Positions 35,901 through 49,714 of a stretch of 64,000 nt of DNA are shown here, in pieces. A program made the position numbers and the translations under genes. Under the pieces are notes generated by a model. That model saw only the letters and a program-made list of their open reading frames with translations. It searched no databases and had not been told where the DNA came from. The first letter of the stretch is position 1. Each line of letters begins with the position of its first letter. Source of the stretch: Heliopora coerulea (taxonomy: Eukaryota > Cnidaria > Anthozoa > Scleralcyonacea > Helioporidae); contig JASJOG010000020.1 in NCBI GenBank assembly GCA_030142905.1, positions 1,091,001 to 1,155,000 on the forward strand. The letters are read 5' to 3'.

Positions 35901-38900
35901 AATCCTTGTTCTTGTTTACATGAGACCGGTTCGAAAAATAAGCTCGAACCGGTCTCACTCATTTCGGGTGCTGGACGGACACAAATGAGTTCAGGCCGGT
36001 TCGAATTCGAACCGGTACGAGATTTTCAGACCAACCATTGATAAGACAAAGAACAAGAAAAACATTGTTGCTGGGAACAAAAACTCCGAATGTGAACTAA
36101 AATATTTTGCAAGAACATAGCTTTTGTTTTATTCCGGTCTCGTGTAAACACTTTATTCCGGTCTCCTGTAATCAGCCTCTTATTTCTTGAATACCACACT
36201 TTCAGAAACGTCCTTCCAAACGCATTTACTGTATTTTCTATTAAGATCAAAAAAGAGCACGTGACTTTTTCGTCGTAGATGCACTTTGATTTGAATGATC
36301 AATTCAAGAAAATCAGGAGCTTCTAAAGTTTGTTTTGGTCTTTGACTTATTTTTTTTCAGATCGATGGTTGTACGGAAATCACGTTAACTCGTCAACAGC
36401 TAAAGATTTCGGCGGTCAGAACCCTCTGGCGTACAAACCTCGACATCCGAGCGGCAGTGACAGAGACCTTAACTGGCATAAAACTAACTGCTACAGCTAA
36501 AACTAACCATATGATAAACAGGTCCACGCGTATGGATTTCAGTGGCACATCCAATCAATTCAAGCCTGGTTTGCCGTTTAAATATACTGTACGTTATCAA
36601 AGTGACTTTTCTTGAAGTGGTTTGTTAGGGTAACAGGAGATTGGTGACTAAATATGGCCCGGCACGCAGGGGTAGATGGGATGACCTCGTAAACTTAGTT
36701 TCTCGCGACAGCGCCATCCACGTCAGTGCAGATACTAAAATTTCCGATGTTTGCTTTGACTTATTTCTTGAAGTTTGAGATATGAACGAACAGAATGAAC
36801 GTTTAAACATATCTTCTTTTCAAACTATTTCACGGGGCTGAATTTTTTTTCTAAAAAAATACCCAAAAAACACTCATTCATTGATTTGCAAAGAAAAAAT
36901 TGTCTGATGTCTGAACATCATTCCCTAATATTTTACCGTTAAATTCATCAGTGAAATGTCTATCCTTATACCAATGTTGAGACCAGCTCAGGGTAGAAAA
37001 TCGAGGATACACCACTAGATCTACTCACGTCTAAGCTTGTAATTATTAGACAAATCCCAGTAATCGTAGACCAGACCAATTGCAGCATATAAAACTGAAA
37101 ACTAAGAGGGAGTTTCCTTAAAGTAAGGAGAAAATATTCAATAGATTGCATCTAATTCTTCTATTCCCAGCCTTGAGAGGAAAGTTTAACCGACTAATAT
37201 GCTCTAACTGTATTCCTTTTCAAAGCTGAAAGTCACTCGTCCCGATGGCACACCAGTGACTGGATCGCGAGTGACAGTAACGATATCTCGAGGTCTGTTC
37301 TATTACCAAGCTGAAAGCAAATTTTACGATAAAACCATCGTAGTAAAGAATGGCTTGATAACGGAAGAGGTAAAAAATCTGGCCCATAATGCCAAGTCTT
37401 TGAATCTCCAGGTAAGTACTCAGTCGCAAATGTCTAGCAATTTAGAACTTCAGAAAACCGATTCATTCCGGTGTTCATACACATTATCTTCCTTTTATTT
37501 TGATAAAAACTCGACTTCTTAGCAGATTTGAAGGGTTCATAAGTCATTCCCTTTCTTTCATTTTTCCAGTATCCAGAGTACTTGTGGGAGGATTCATTCC
37601 GGTGTTCACACTCGTGATCTTCCTTTATTTTGACAAAAACCCAGCTTCTTAGCAGGCTTGGAGGGTTGATAAATCATTCCCTCTCTTTCACTTTTTCCAT
37701 CATCCACTTTTCATTTTAACGGCCATCTTTCATGCTCGCATGGGTTAACTAGTGGTCTCAAAACATCTCAGTTTAGCTCTTACGATCGTGAATCAGAATA
37801 GTTCTTTATGCATTTCTTCAAGTCATCCTTCACCGCATCGCTCCTATGCTTTCATGGGCTTTCCTGTTTTCCTTCTGCCAGGGATTTCCAGATTAGCGCC
37901 CTTGCTAGGAACTAGGTGTCCCGGTGTGACTAACTAAAGTGTTGCCATGGTTCACGTTGTTCAGTTTCGATAACACTCCAACCGTTGAAGCACTGGAAGG
38001 CTCTTTGATCTTAAAGTCAGGGTGCCAATGAAATCTTGCTCAAGAGAGAGCCCGCGTTCAAGCCGCTGATTTATACATAACTGGCTTGTGTGACTCCGTT
38101 ACGTTTGAGCCGCGAGAAGTGTCCCCGGAAAGGTGGCTTCAGCATTGAAATGTCAGGTTCCCTCTGCTAATGGCAGCGACCACTGACCTGTTTTAACAGA
38201 ATTGTGGGCGATTTATGGTATTTATAGTCCTTTTGGTAAATATTTTTTTTCAACATTGTTTATCGTTAGTTATAGAACCAGAGGTTTAAGATGTATCAGC
38301 AGAAAGTAAATGCATTTTTAATTCATTTCCTTACTAAAAAACGTTCCGAACTGTCTGACACTCGTTTCGTTATTAAGTGTCGAGGGATTATCCTCACATC
38401 GTTTCGTTCCGGAAAACGAATCTTTCCGGGGAATATTAGACGAGACTTGATTGGTCGTTGACCATAAACCGAAGCCACAATTTCCGTCAATGGTCGCTAT
38501 CATGAATAGAAAGGGTGAAATAAAGGAATTGTTGGCATAAGTGAACTAAAATGAGACGAAATGGAGGGGTAGCAAGTATAAGGTCATTGATTTGATTTCT
38601 AATTGCATCCTTGAACTTTTTACGAGGCTCGACTTTTGGACCGAAATCCTTTTGAGCCCAACAGACGGAACACTGAAGTCAGCGCATCCTTTTCAGCCAG
38701 AGCTTGGTATTCCCCAAGTCTGAGCTATCTTCAAGTAACAAAGACACAGGACGCTCCTGCGAAGGTAAAAATAAGCTTAAAAAGTGTGAAGTTGAGAAGT
38801 GGTCGGGTTGTCGGATCATACATTAACGTGGTTTTTAACCGCGTAATTTCGAAATTTTAATTATCGTTCTTTTTAATTACGAAACGGTACTTTTGTTTTC

Positions 38901-41900
38901 TTTTTAAAATACGGGTTACGGCAATAATTTATTCTCCCATCTGTTCTAGCATAAAAAGCGGTAGTTATACAATTGAAATACAATTGCTGATTGCATTACG
39001 AGGTTCTTCCAAATCTCCCGACACAGTCTTTAAAGGTCAAACGCAACAAAATTTCGATCTTTTTACCTTATAGCTAAAACTTTTCTTCATTATTATATTT
39101 GTGGGATAGTATTCCTTCCCATAACTCTTTGATGACCGAGGCGCGAGGGAATGTTACAGTGAGCCCGTAACAAACGTAACTGACCAAATGTTGACTTTCT
39201 AAGAATAGACGACTTCTTCAGAACGTGGAAACGCTGTCAGTGACGTCTGTGTCAGGGTTGCCACTCGGGTTTTTTGCATTTCACCAAATCGGTGCCTAAA
39301 TTTTACCAAATGCCCCTAAATTTCACCAAATGCCCCGTTTTCATTATAGAGTCTGAATAGAGTTATTGAGAATTTCACATTTCCTTCACCAGATCACCAG
39401 ACTCAGTCCGATTTCACCAGGTTTGGTGAAAAATCACCAGGAGTGGCAACACTGGTCTGTGTAGAATGAAAAATGAGTTTTAGGTTTTCATTGTGCCTTT
39501 GAGGGCCAAATGTTAGTCATTTTTTTTTTTTGCTTTGCATGAAAAAGTCTGTTGCAAGAAAAAGCCATCCGTGAATCAAGAACGTCAATTGAAATGACCT
39601 TTTACAGAATACATTGCTAATAATTTATTTTAGTCATGTGGGAGCTTGGAGACGTCAAGAATTATTGATGAACGTTCGTCCAGCTCGTACTACTGGTCCG
39701 ATCTCTGCATGTCTGGGGCTCAAAAATCATTTTTCCGAGATATGAGTTTGACTAACGTTCATATATCATCCACGATACATTCGTACCCGTAGGAATGATT
39801 ACAAAAGTGAAAAAAGACAAACAAAAAAACAAACAAACAAAAACAAAACAAAAACATCTATTTATTTATCTGCTTCAAAGGTTGACAGCAATGGCTCCCT
39901 AAAAGTCCGCTACACTGTCCGCAATGACACAGGAAAGAAGGTTGACTTTTACTACAGCGTAAGTACTTCATTGCCTGGAATTGATGACGTAGTAGTAACA
40001 ATGACCTAAGAACTCTTATCCCGGAATGGCGTCAGAATATGACCCGGAACAATAGAACAATCTTTTGAAGTTAGTTTTTAGTAACGGTTGTTTTTTTAAC
40101 CGTTTTATCATTATAATGGACCCGAAGTTCGAAATCTCGGTGTTTTTAGCTCTTTTGTGTTTGAGTTGAACTGGAGTAACATTTTTATAGTAAATGTCGC
40201 TACTTCTTGTTTGGTTTGCATGAACTAAACTCTTTTAAAAAGTGTGTTTTTAAGTACGGGCCCAGTAGTTTAAAATATAGTTAGCCTCCTTTCAAAATGC
40301 TCTAATCATGGATTAATGAAAATCTGGTCAGAAAAGTTTGGGGCATACTTGCAAAGGAAACTTGGATATTTTTTTTTGTTTCGATATACTTCGTGCGAAT
40401 TACGACAGCTCTAATCTCGCAATGTTTGAACCCGGAAGCCGACCAAGACAAACAAATGAAAAAAAAACAAACTGGTTAACGTTTTGTCCAGGATTAGTAC
40501 TAATTGCCTGATGAACAGCCAAGCGCAGCGGTCGGGCGCTCAAAGTCTGTGGGGTCTGTAAAGTCTTTCAATTTCGGGTTGTATTTAACGGTCAGTCTAA
40601 GTTTGACAAAGTCCGAAAAATTTTTCACGCAAAAACGCTTCAGATCTGGGATGAACAGTGTTTAGTGAACAACCGGACTATTTTTGGACCCGTCCAAAAT
40701 CTGTTCAAGGATATTCCATCGCTTCTTTTATGTATAGTGTACACAGATCTCATATACAAAACGTCACTAATCCAGGGTTAAAGTTTATCCCCCTACAGCA
40801 CAACCTGACTTACGCGAACGAAGTAAATATACGAAAAGTCAATATTATTTCTTTTCAGTTTATTTGCAAAGGAAATATTTTGAAATCTGGAGTTCACACA
40901 CAACATCATCCCTATGTCCAAGCAGCTCGTCCTGTTCCCACAACTGCCACAACTGCCACAACTGCTGCTCCTTTCAGCACAACTAATACAGCAGTTAATG
41001 CCAGTGAAGACAACAGCACAGCGAACGTAACTTCAAGTGTGAAAAACAGGCCTGTGGTGGGGAAAAATGACACTGTCCGCCGTTCCACTCGTTCCTGGCG
41101 TCCCTGGCGTCCCTGGCGCATACCAACTCCTCCTCCACTAAAAGACCTACCAAAACCAGTTGTGGACGAATTTGAGATAAATTTCACGGTGACTTTGAAG
41201 ATGGTTCCCAAATGTCAAGTTCTGGTGTACTACGTTCGACCAGATAAAGAAACCGTGGCGGACAGCACTCCTTATGATGTCGAGGACGTTTTTGAAAATC
41301 AGGTGAGGCCCTTAGCTGACGCAATACCAATTGCTCATCTTATTTGAAGTAATGTCAGCTTCCCGCACCCATGTCGCCAGGCTTAGGTGCGAGACCAGAA
41401 CGTAAGTTTGTGAAGTATTCGTGTGTATATCACTGACTAAATGAAAGTAATTTCAAGTATGAGTGTTCTCCATTGTCCAACATGATGTATCGCAGAGGAA
41501 CTCGGCAGCAACGTCTGAGTTGAACCATCTCGTGTAACGGTATTTTACCCTCCTCATAACCAGTGGCGAAGCTAACCACAGCAACTGGTCGTGCTACGCA
41601 AATCAAAGATTATCTATGCATGGCGACAAGCTAATGCTATGCAAATATAAAATTGTGTATGATATTTTGATATCAACCAAAAACATATCCATAACATTAT
41701 TTTGTTGCAATTTCTGGTCATGCTTAACATAATCACTACCTCGACCACTAATTCCTGCATTTTTACATTCTAACCTTTGCGTTGGAGGACGCATATGGCT
41801 TGATATCGAATATCGTTGATTATTTTAAATTTGCACACCATGACTTGTTGCTCTGCTTAGGTAATGTGAAATTTGCATAGGATCACTGCTAGTAATGCTT

Positions 41901-43623
41901 AGCTTAGCCACTGCTCATAACTATTAAAACTGCTGATCTAGCCCTTCAATGAAGAAGGTGTCTCAGTGAATATTACAGCTGGGTGCGACGGGCCAATGTG
42001 TTTGTTTTCTCCACCAGGTATCCGTGGGTTTTTCAGATGACAAGAAGAAACCAGGAGAGAAGACCACGTTGATCTTAAAGGCCAAGCCAGGGTCACGTGT
42101 TGCTTTTGTTGCTGTGGATAAGAGCGTGCACCTCTTGAGAGCAGGGAACGAACTGAGTAAAGACAAGGTATCACACTTTGATAATGATGATGATGATGAC
42201 AGTTACAATAATAATAACATCACCAATAGTAATAACTGAATTTATAATTACTATTACTTGGATAATTACAATCACAACAGTAATAGAAATTATAATTATG
42301 GCGAATATCAAAACATTTTTCTAACGTTTTTTCTTTAATTGAAATGACACGTTTCGGAAGAACGACTTCTTTCAACTCGTTAAGAGTAAAAATTAGGCGC
42401 AGTATGATCACGCAAAGCAGTATAATAACCGTCACAATTGTCTGCATATGCATTGTTTCCAAATTACATAATAATTATGATGAAATAACTTTATTAACGA
42501 ATATAACGTAGTGATTACATTGAACATCAATGATAATATATATCATAATATATAATGTATCACATATTATACTAATTATCTCTAATTATCCAGCGATTAT
42601 AATTATGATGATTATGATTATAACCATAACTTTAATTATGATAATAATGAGAGTCGAGAGAGGCCAGCGACTGTAAGTTATAAAAACTATAGAACTTCCT
42701 TATTACAATAATGCTACTGAAGGACACCTTTACCAGATATAATTATAATTCTAAAAATTGGTAACTTCAATGAAAACTATCTTTTGCTAAGTTTTCGGCC
42801 TGTCAGCGGTAAGTTTATCAATATATTAATTCATTAACGCGATTTTTCCTCATAATTTCTATAAAATGGTTCTTGATTTTGATAAGCTGAGAGCAATGCA
42901 ATTTCAAGTAACATTACAGAAACAAAGAAACATTAATTTTCACCGAATTTCCTTTTTTGACACTGTATTACTTTTGAAAAACACGTTGAAAAACACGCTT
43001 CGTAAGTTTTTCGAAGACCTCAAACAGAACTCATCCTTCGGACAAGTGTTTTTTTGCTACTCTTTGAAAAACTCACTAGTGGTTTTTCCCAAATTGCACC
43101 CTAAACTACGCTATTATCTACACTTCTTCGTCATGCTTACATTTAAAGAATTTATCCTGAAAAAGTTTTAAATTTCCGTTCGGTAGATAATGCCCATGCT
43201 TCATCGTCTCGATATCGGAAGATCAGAGAACTATGACGGGCGATGCCGCTCTGGATATCCTTATTTTAGAGGAAAACGGAGTTTACCACCTGTATTTGGA
43301 TCAAACTACGAAGATGTATCAGAAGCCTTTAACGTATGTTTCTAGTAAATAACCTGGCACGGTAACTCCCGTGTTTTTCTTAGGCCCAATCCACCCGACA
43401 CGACAGTCGTATACCATTTTTCTCTTCCAGACGTATCAGGATTTTTCTCCTCCTCAAGCGACTATGTAAACCTTCGACTTTCGGTCTCGGACGTACACAG
43501 CAGCTTTCGAGTTCTCCCAACCTTCTCCTCGTGTTTGTTTCAGGCTGTATAAATACGGCAAAACAGTGTCTATTTCTTAAACATATGTACATGTGTATGT
43601 GTGTGTGTGTATGTGTATATATG

Positions 43624-43654
<31 letters not shown>

Positions 43655-46600
43655 ATATATATATAAACATCAAGAGCCAGCTCTTCCAACAGTCAACCCA
43701 AACGTAAAACGTCAAATGTTTAAGGAAGTTCACTTTATTCAAAAATTAAAAATAGTATTTCAGGGCACAGTCCCTTCTTCAGATTAACCTACTTCCAAAA
43801 ACAAGAGCCTTTATAAAGCTTACAGAAGTCACTTACATAAATCACATGTCTCTCACATCAAACCCCAAAGGAACGAAGCTATCAACTTCTGCCCAAAAGC
43901 TTTCCCTTTTCGTAGAGCCTCTTCTATCCCTAGCATCTATTATTTGAACTTCCAAATCCTCTAATCCTAAAGTCCTTCTTCAAAAAATGTGCATTCAAAT
44001 GCTCACCTCAGAAACGAGGAAATCTTTCCACATCAACGATTCTCTCGATTACGATTCATATGGGGGTGGTTTATTTGATTAGATGGAAGAGATGTGGGAA
44101 ACAGTATGTTGGAAGTACGATAACGGAATTTCGGAAGAGATTTAATAACCACAAGAGCTCGATTAATCGATATGTTAAAGGACAGAGGATCATTTGTGGA
44201 GAGTGTTAATTTGCACGCACAATTTTTTGAAGAAGGACATTTGGGATTAGAGGATTTGGAAGTTCAAATAATGGATGTTACGGATAGTAGAAACCCTACG
44301 AAAAGGGAAAGCTTTTGCTTAGAAAAAGTTAATAGTTTTGTTCCTTTGTGTATGTATGTATGTATGTATGTGTGTATGTATGTATGTATGTATGTATGTT
44401 TAGTATTCTTATCTCATCTTTGTCCCTCCCGATTTCCTTTGACTTTGCCAAACATTTTCGATAGACATTGTCTTAAACAAACATTTGGTTCGCTCTTTCT
44501 TGCTACACTTCTTTTTCACCGTTTTCGTCTCCTTCCCATTTTCTAGTTTCTTACTCTTACTCTTTCCTTAAGCAGCCTTTTTTTGACCTATATTTGTCAT
44601 ACAAAGGCACTGAGGCGACAAGAAACGTGTCTATCTTCCACAGGTGGCTGGTGTAGTATTTTTATCGAACTTGAAAATTTTCACGAAACCTTGTCAACCA
44701 TATTGGATTCCATTCTTTGAATTTGGCGGGGTGATGGTCGGACCGACTGGTAAATGCTTCATAGTTATTTATGAATATCTTATAGGGTGCTGGCGTAATA
44801 TTCCTTTCGAACTTGAAAATTTTCACGAAACCCTGTCAACCATATTGGATTCCATTTGTTGAATTTCCCGCGGCGGCGCCAGAGGTCGAACTGGCTGGTA
44901 AATGTCTTATAGTTGTTTATGTATATCTTACAGGGTGCTGGCGTAATATTCCTTTCGAACCTGGAACTTTTTACGAAACCTTGTCGTACTCGTAGACCTA
45001 GACCATACTTTCGATTCAGATTGCGATCCAGGAGGCCAATTTTCCCTTTTATTGGTATGGAATTTTATCCTGCAAATTGTTTTGTTTCAGTTTTGAATCT
45101 TAATGTTCACCATCAGTGTCATACCTGGACGTCGTAGCGGAACGCTTCTGCGAATATTAACAATCAAGCGGAGAGGGCGGCTGCGCCCTCCTGGCCAAAG
45201 AATTACCGCCCTCGCTCAGTAAACGTACCCCTCATGCTAAGCATACAAAGTTTCTGAGCATTTATCTCTGGGGAAACTCTGAGAATACCGTAACAGAGCT
45301 TCAAAAGTTAAAATCCAGAGATAGCATGCCTAATGGCCTCCTAGTAAGAGACATTTTCGTGTCTGGTAAAATATTGAACAGTATTAGCTATCGCCTTCGA
45401 GAGGGGTCAGGCATAATTGAACAGACGGTTTAACACATTTCTAAACTTCCCCAAATATCTTAAACCAGAGGAATCCAGGTTTTTGAAATACATAAGCCAT
45501 TCAACTGGGAATGATCGTGCATTACGCGGCATATTAATGTAAATTTGGTGAATGCACTCAGAAGTATGGGTTTTGTGCAGCTTCTGAAGCCTTGAAGCGG
45601 TGGTGAATTTGTTTACCCGTCCATAATCTTAAATTTGTTAGTCTACCAAAGGCCACGCTTTGAACCACTAAACCCCTTCCTGTCCGAGGCGTCTCCTCTT
45701 GACGAGTAAAGTCGTCTGGTGTTAACCAGAGTAAAATAAAAAAGTTGGGTACGGACAGGAAAGGGTTAATGGTAAAATTAAGTTTCTCAATAAATATGTA
45801 AGACAGGTGCCCATTAATTACTTCGTACGTCAGTAGTTAAATAAAACAGTTTGCGGTTAACGCCATGCGAATTTATAAACAACTTTAGGCAGTTACTGGC
45901 TAGTCAACGTGCGCTAGGTAATGAAGTAAAAAATCTCATGTGGGATGCACTTTCACGTCAAGAAGGTGCATTTGGCTTCTAGGACAAATGTTACCCACTG
46001 GAAAAAATTGTCGACCCCCACACCATATCGCAGGTGATTCTTACAAAGCTACAACACTGAATGGCCGGTTTGGTACCCTTATTCATCTTCCAAGTACGCC
46101 TTCCGGAAGTCTTTTCGAAATCTTGTTTTGCTGATCTGAGCAAGTTCTCGTTCGGAATTAAATAGTTTCTTGAAAAAGAAAATGCTGCCAAGTATTTTGG
46201 TAATTGTTGTATTCAGCTGATGTAATGATCAAGCTGGCCAAGTGCTCATCGAGTAAAAGTGAATGTTGAAACATCTTCCATGTTTAACATTTACAGCAGC
46301 GTAGCGGCACCCGGGCCCACCCGAGCCCAGGTCTGGGCGTCAGCTACGAACATGGGCGTTTCCCAAAACGCATTTGGCATATTCAAATAAAAAATACACG
46401 ACAAATTTTGAATAATTTGATATCAGCCCTTTAAGTTTAGTCCACGAAGGGAATTTCCTTGCGCAATTTTTCCTCCCGTGCTAAAAATTCGCGCAATTTG
46501 TTCTCATCAATGAGATATCGCGTGGTTTAAAAAGTAATTTGGAGGATCTGTACGAGTTTAACGCCAATTGAAGCCTTCGAATCCAGCTCGGCGCCGGAGC

Positions 46601-49600
46601 GTAAAGTACGAGAATAGCGCCCACAGGATCCAGGAAATAGTCTTTCCGGATCCCCCTAATTAGAGTGCTTCCCACGCCCGGGTATCACAGATTCTCTGGC
46701 TAGGCCACTGAACATTACATACAAATACAATATTCCAGTATTGTCATGCACACTTTGGTGTGGTCGTAGTGGAAGTCAAAAAATGTACTAGAAAAAAATC
46801 TTATCAGCGTTGATTCGCAGACGGTTTTCCCGCCACAAAATACTCTTTGACAAACTCGTTTTTATGTAGCGTGTTTTAAGGCTCGCTATCTGTATAAAAG
46901 TGGAGCATTATTAGTTCCCAATACTCCGCCGATCTGCGCAGATTAAAATGACAGGTCAAATTTATCAAATTGTTTGATGACATAAAATGGTCACTTTCCT
47001 GTTGTTACTGATGAAACTGATAGATTTTTTGTGAAGAAAGGCGGCGGGAAGGAGCTTTTTGGCGTTGTAGGCAATGTTTCTTTGCTTGTAGCGTCATATT
47101 CAACTGCTACCCTACTGCGTGAGTTACATGAACTTAAAATGCTTCGTTTATTGTAAATACTAACTTTTTATAAAATCGTTGTTGATAGTGTAATTTAGTA
47201 GGATAATTTATTAATTATAGATATTGTTCACCCTAGTAATGTCAGTTTTGTTAAGCTGAAGGGATCTAACTTCAAATGTTTAAATAAAGAATCAATATGA
47301 AATACATGGGATATTTCAAAGCGTTTGAAACTTTTTTTATAGGTATTGGAAATCCGGACAGAAATAGGCCCAGAATGATGATGACAAGCCGCCCCTTACT
47401 TCGACGAAAAGAAACAAAAAAGCCAGAACGAACAACAAAACCAAAGGCAGTTAAAATTCGCAAAGATTTCCCAGAAACATGGCTATGGGCAGACGAAAAG
47501 CTAAAGTAAGTTTCCACTGTTTGTTGACAAGTTTTCTTTTGTTCCCAATGCACCTGAATGAGCTGAGCGTTGTGGTACCGCAGACTTCGAATACCTAGTT
47601 TTCAGCCGTATCTTTTCATTAGCTCATCCGATGTGGATTAGGGAACACATAAAGTGAACAAAAAAATGTCTGAAATGTTTTCCACTCTCAACTCCTTTCT
47701 TGTAACAGCGGAACGAGTGGAGTTAAAACCATCCAAGTCCAAGTTCCTGATACCATCACTACATGGATTGCCAACGGTTTTGCCATGTCCTCCGTTGCTG
47801 GTATTGGCGTCTCAAATCCAACATCGATAAAAGCTTTTCAACCTTTCTTTGTTCAAATGACACTTCCTTATTCGGTCATTCGTGGCGAAGAAATACCAGT
47901 CACAGTAACTGTGTTTAACTACATGTCTAGTTGTGTACCGGTAGGTATCAGAAGTATCAACATTTATTATATATGACTGTGTTCGTTATGCAGTTTGTAA
48001 GCAAAATGATGCGCGCTGCTTGTCTGCCTAGCCGTGCAATAAGTTTTTTCGTACATAACTGCAAGTGAGGTAAATGAACGATCTTCAAGCTCGATACTCA
48101 GAAAATGATTTCTGAGCCCCAGACGGGGATCGAACCCGCAACCTTCTGATGACCGGTTAGACGCTCTAACCATTGAACTACCGAGACTCAGATGGTGAGC
48201 TAAGGTGCAAATTCGATATATATGTGCGACCTATATCTGCTTCAATCATTACCAATATATAGTGGCTTCCGCTTGGGTCGCACATATATATCGAATTTGC
48301 ACCTTAGCTCACCATCTGAGTCTCGGTAGCTCAATGGTTAGAGCGTCTAACCGGTCATCAGAAGGTTGCGGGTTCGATCCCCGTCTGGGGCTCAGAAATC
48401 ATTTTCTGAGTGTCGAGCTTGAAAATCGTTCATCTACCTCAATATATCCAAGCTCTCATGTTTCTCAAACATCATAACTGCAAGTCTTGGCGGGAAATGT
48501 ACTAATTGATTTGAAGACGGACTAAACCTGTTCGGGTATGTTTTACAAACGATTAACAACAACAAACTGCTAAAGACATTCTTAAATCTTCTCAACGATG
48601 CTTTTAGGCAGAAAACTAGATGAACAGATACTAAAAACTTAACTGAACTTATACTGATATTACTCACTGGTTAGTAACTAAAACTGAAGCGACTGCTAGT
48701 AACCCTTATTGACAAACTGCTAAAGACGTTGTTAAATCTACTCAACCATGCTATTAAGCAGAAACTAGATGAATAGATACAAAAAATATCAAGTAATAGG
48801 TAAAACTAGCAAGCAAACCTACCTCGCAAAACAAAAAAAGTCCTTAAAGGCAATGAAGTAAGGAGCCAAAAGCCCTATAGTAAATCCCTAATTAACCTCT
48901 TTTGCTCGCTGTGAACGGGAAAGTAACTGCCTTCCACACGGACGAAAGCCTCAGGCTTTTTCAGTATTGACATCTTTGGCGGTACAAATTTATTAATCAT
49001 TGACATCATTACTGTTAGAAATATCTATAAACATGGTATATTTTATGTTCTTTGTCCTTATTCCTTTGTTGTTTCACAGATTAAACTGGAAATGAACCGT
49101 AAATCTTCTGACTTCGAAGTAACCTCTTATCACATCAACAAGCTCTGTGTATGCGGGGATGCCGGGCAGTCTGTGAAGTTTACCATTATTCCCACCAATC
49201 TTGGACACATACCTCTGACAGTGACAGCACAAACTTCCACGGCAAACCTTTGTCCGAAAGCAACAGTTGCTGCTGCAGATGCTGTAACCCGGAAGTTACT
49301 CGTTGAGGTATCATTGTGTGTATTAGTATAAACGAAAATCATGTGTCGCTATTATTTACTCTTCTTTTAATTGTATTTTCTCATTAAGTTTGAAGAAGTT
49401 TTGGGCATCATTGATTTATCTTTCTTAAGAATTTTAAAATGATTGTCGGTATTTAATAACAGAACTTTAAAAACTCGTAAACAATTCAGGACTAAAATTC
49501 AAGGAAAGTCTTCACCATGTGGTGTCTTTATATGTGATAAAAATACGATTACTTTTCTCCTCATAGTTTTGCGGATTAGAAAACATTAATTTTCAAACTT

Positions 49601-49675
49601 CCTCTTGCTCGTTTTTTAAATATCACGTTACAAAAACATCTTAGTAGTGTATATATTGGTGTACTTATACATACA

Positions 49676-49714
<39 letters not shown>

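Noticed and set aside
40658..40858. N-terminal extension of the MG5/MG6 exon
   Set aside because: Open but non-homologous; the preceding exon joins in phase 0 at 40859 after TTTCTTTTCAG, giving continuous MG5 sequence.
42866..43171. A 101-codon plus-strand frame in the A2M intron
   Set aside because: No family motif and not compatible in phase with flanking exons; probably chance or repeat-derived.
45055..45140. A fourth alternative bait exon after copy C
   Set aside because: The TTTTGTTTCAG acceptor is followed at once by an in-frame stop and there is no FLSNL/FTKPC-like sequence.
48300..48395. Functional tRNA gene
   Set aside because: Internal promoter boxes are good, but the acceptor stem does not pair and several copies share a non-tRNA body, so it is a SINE.
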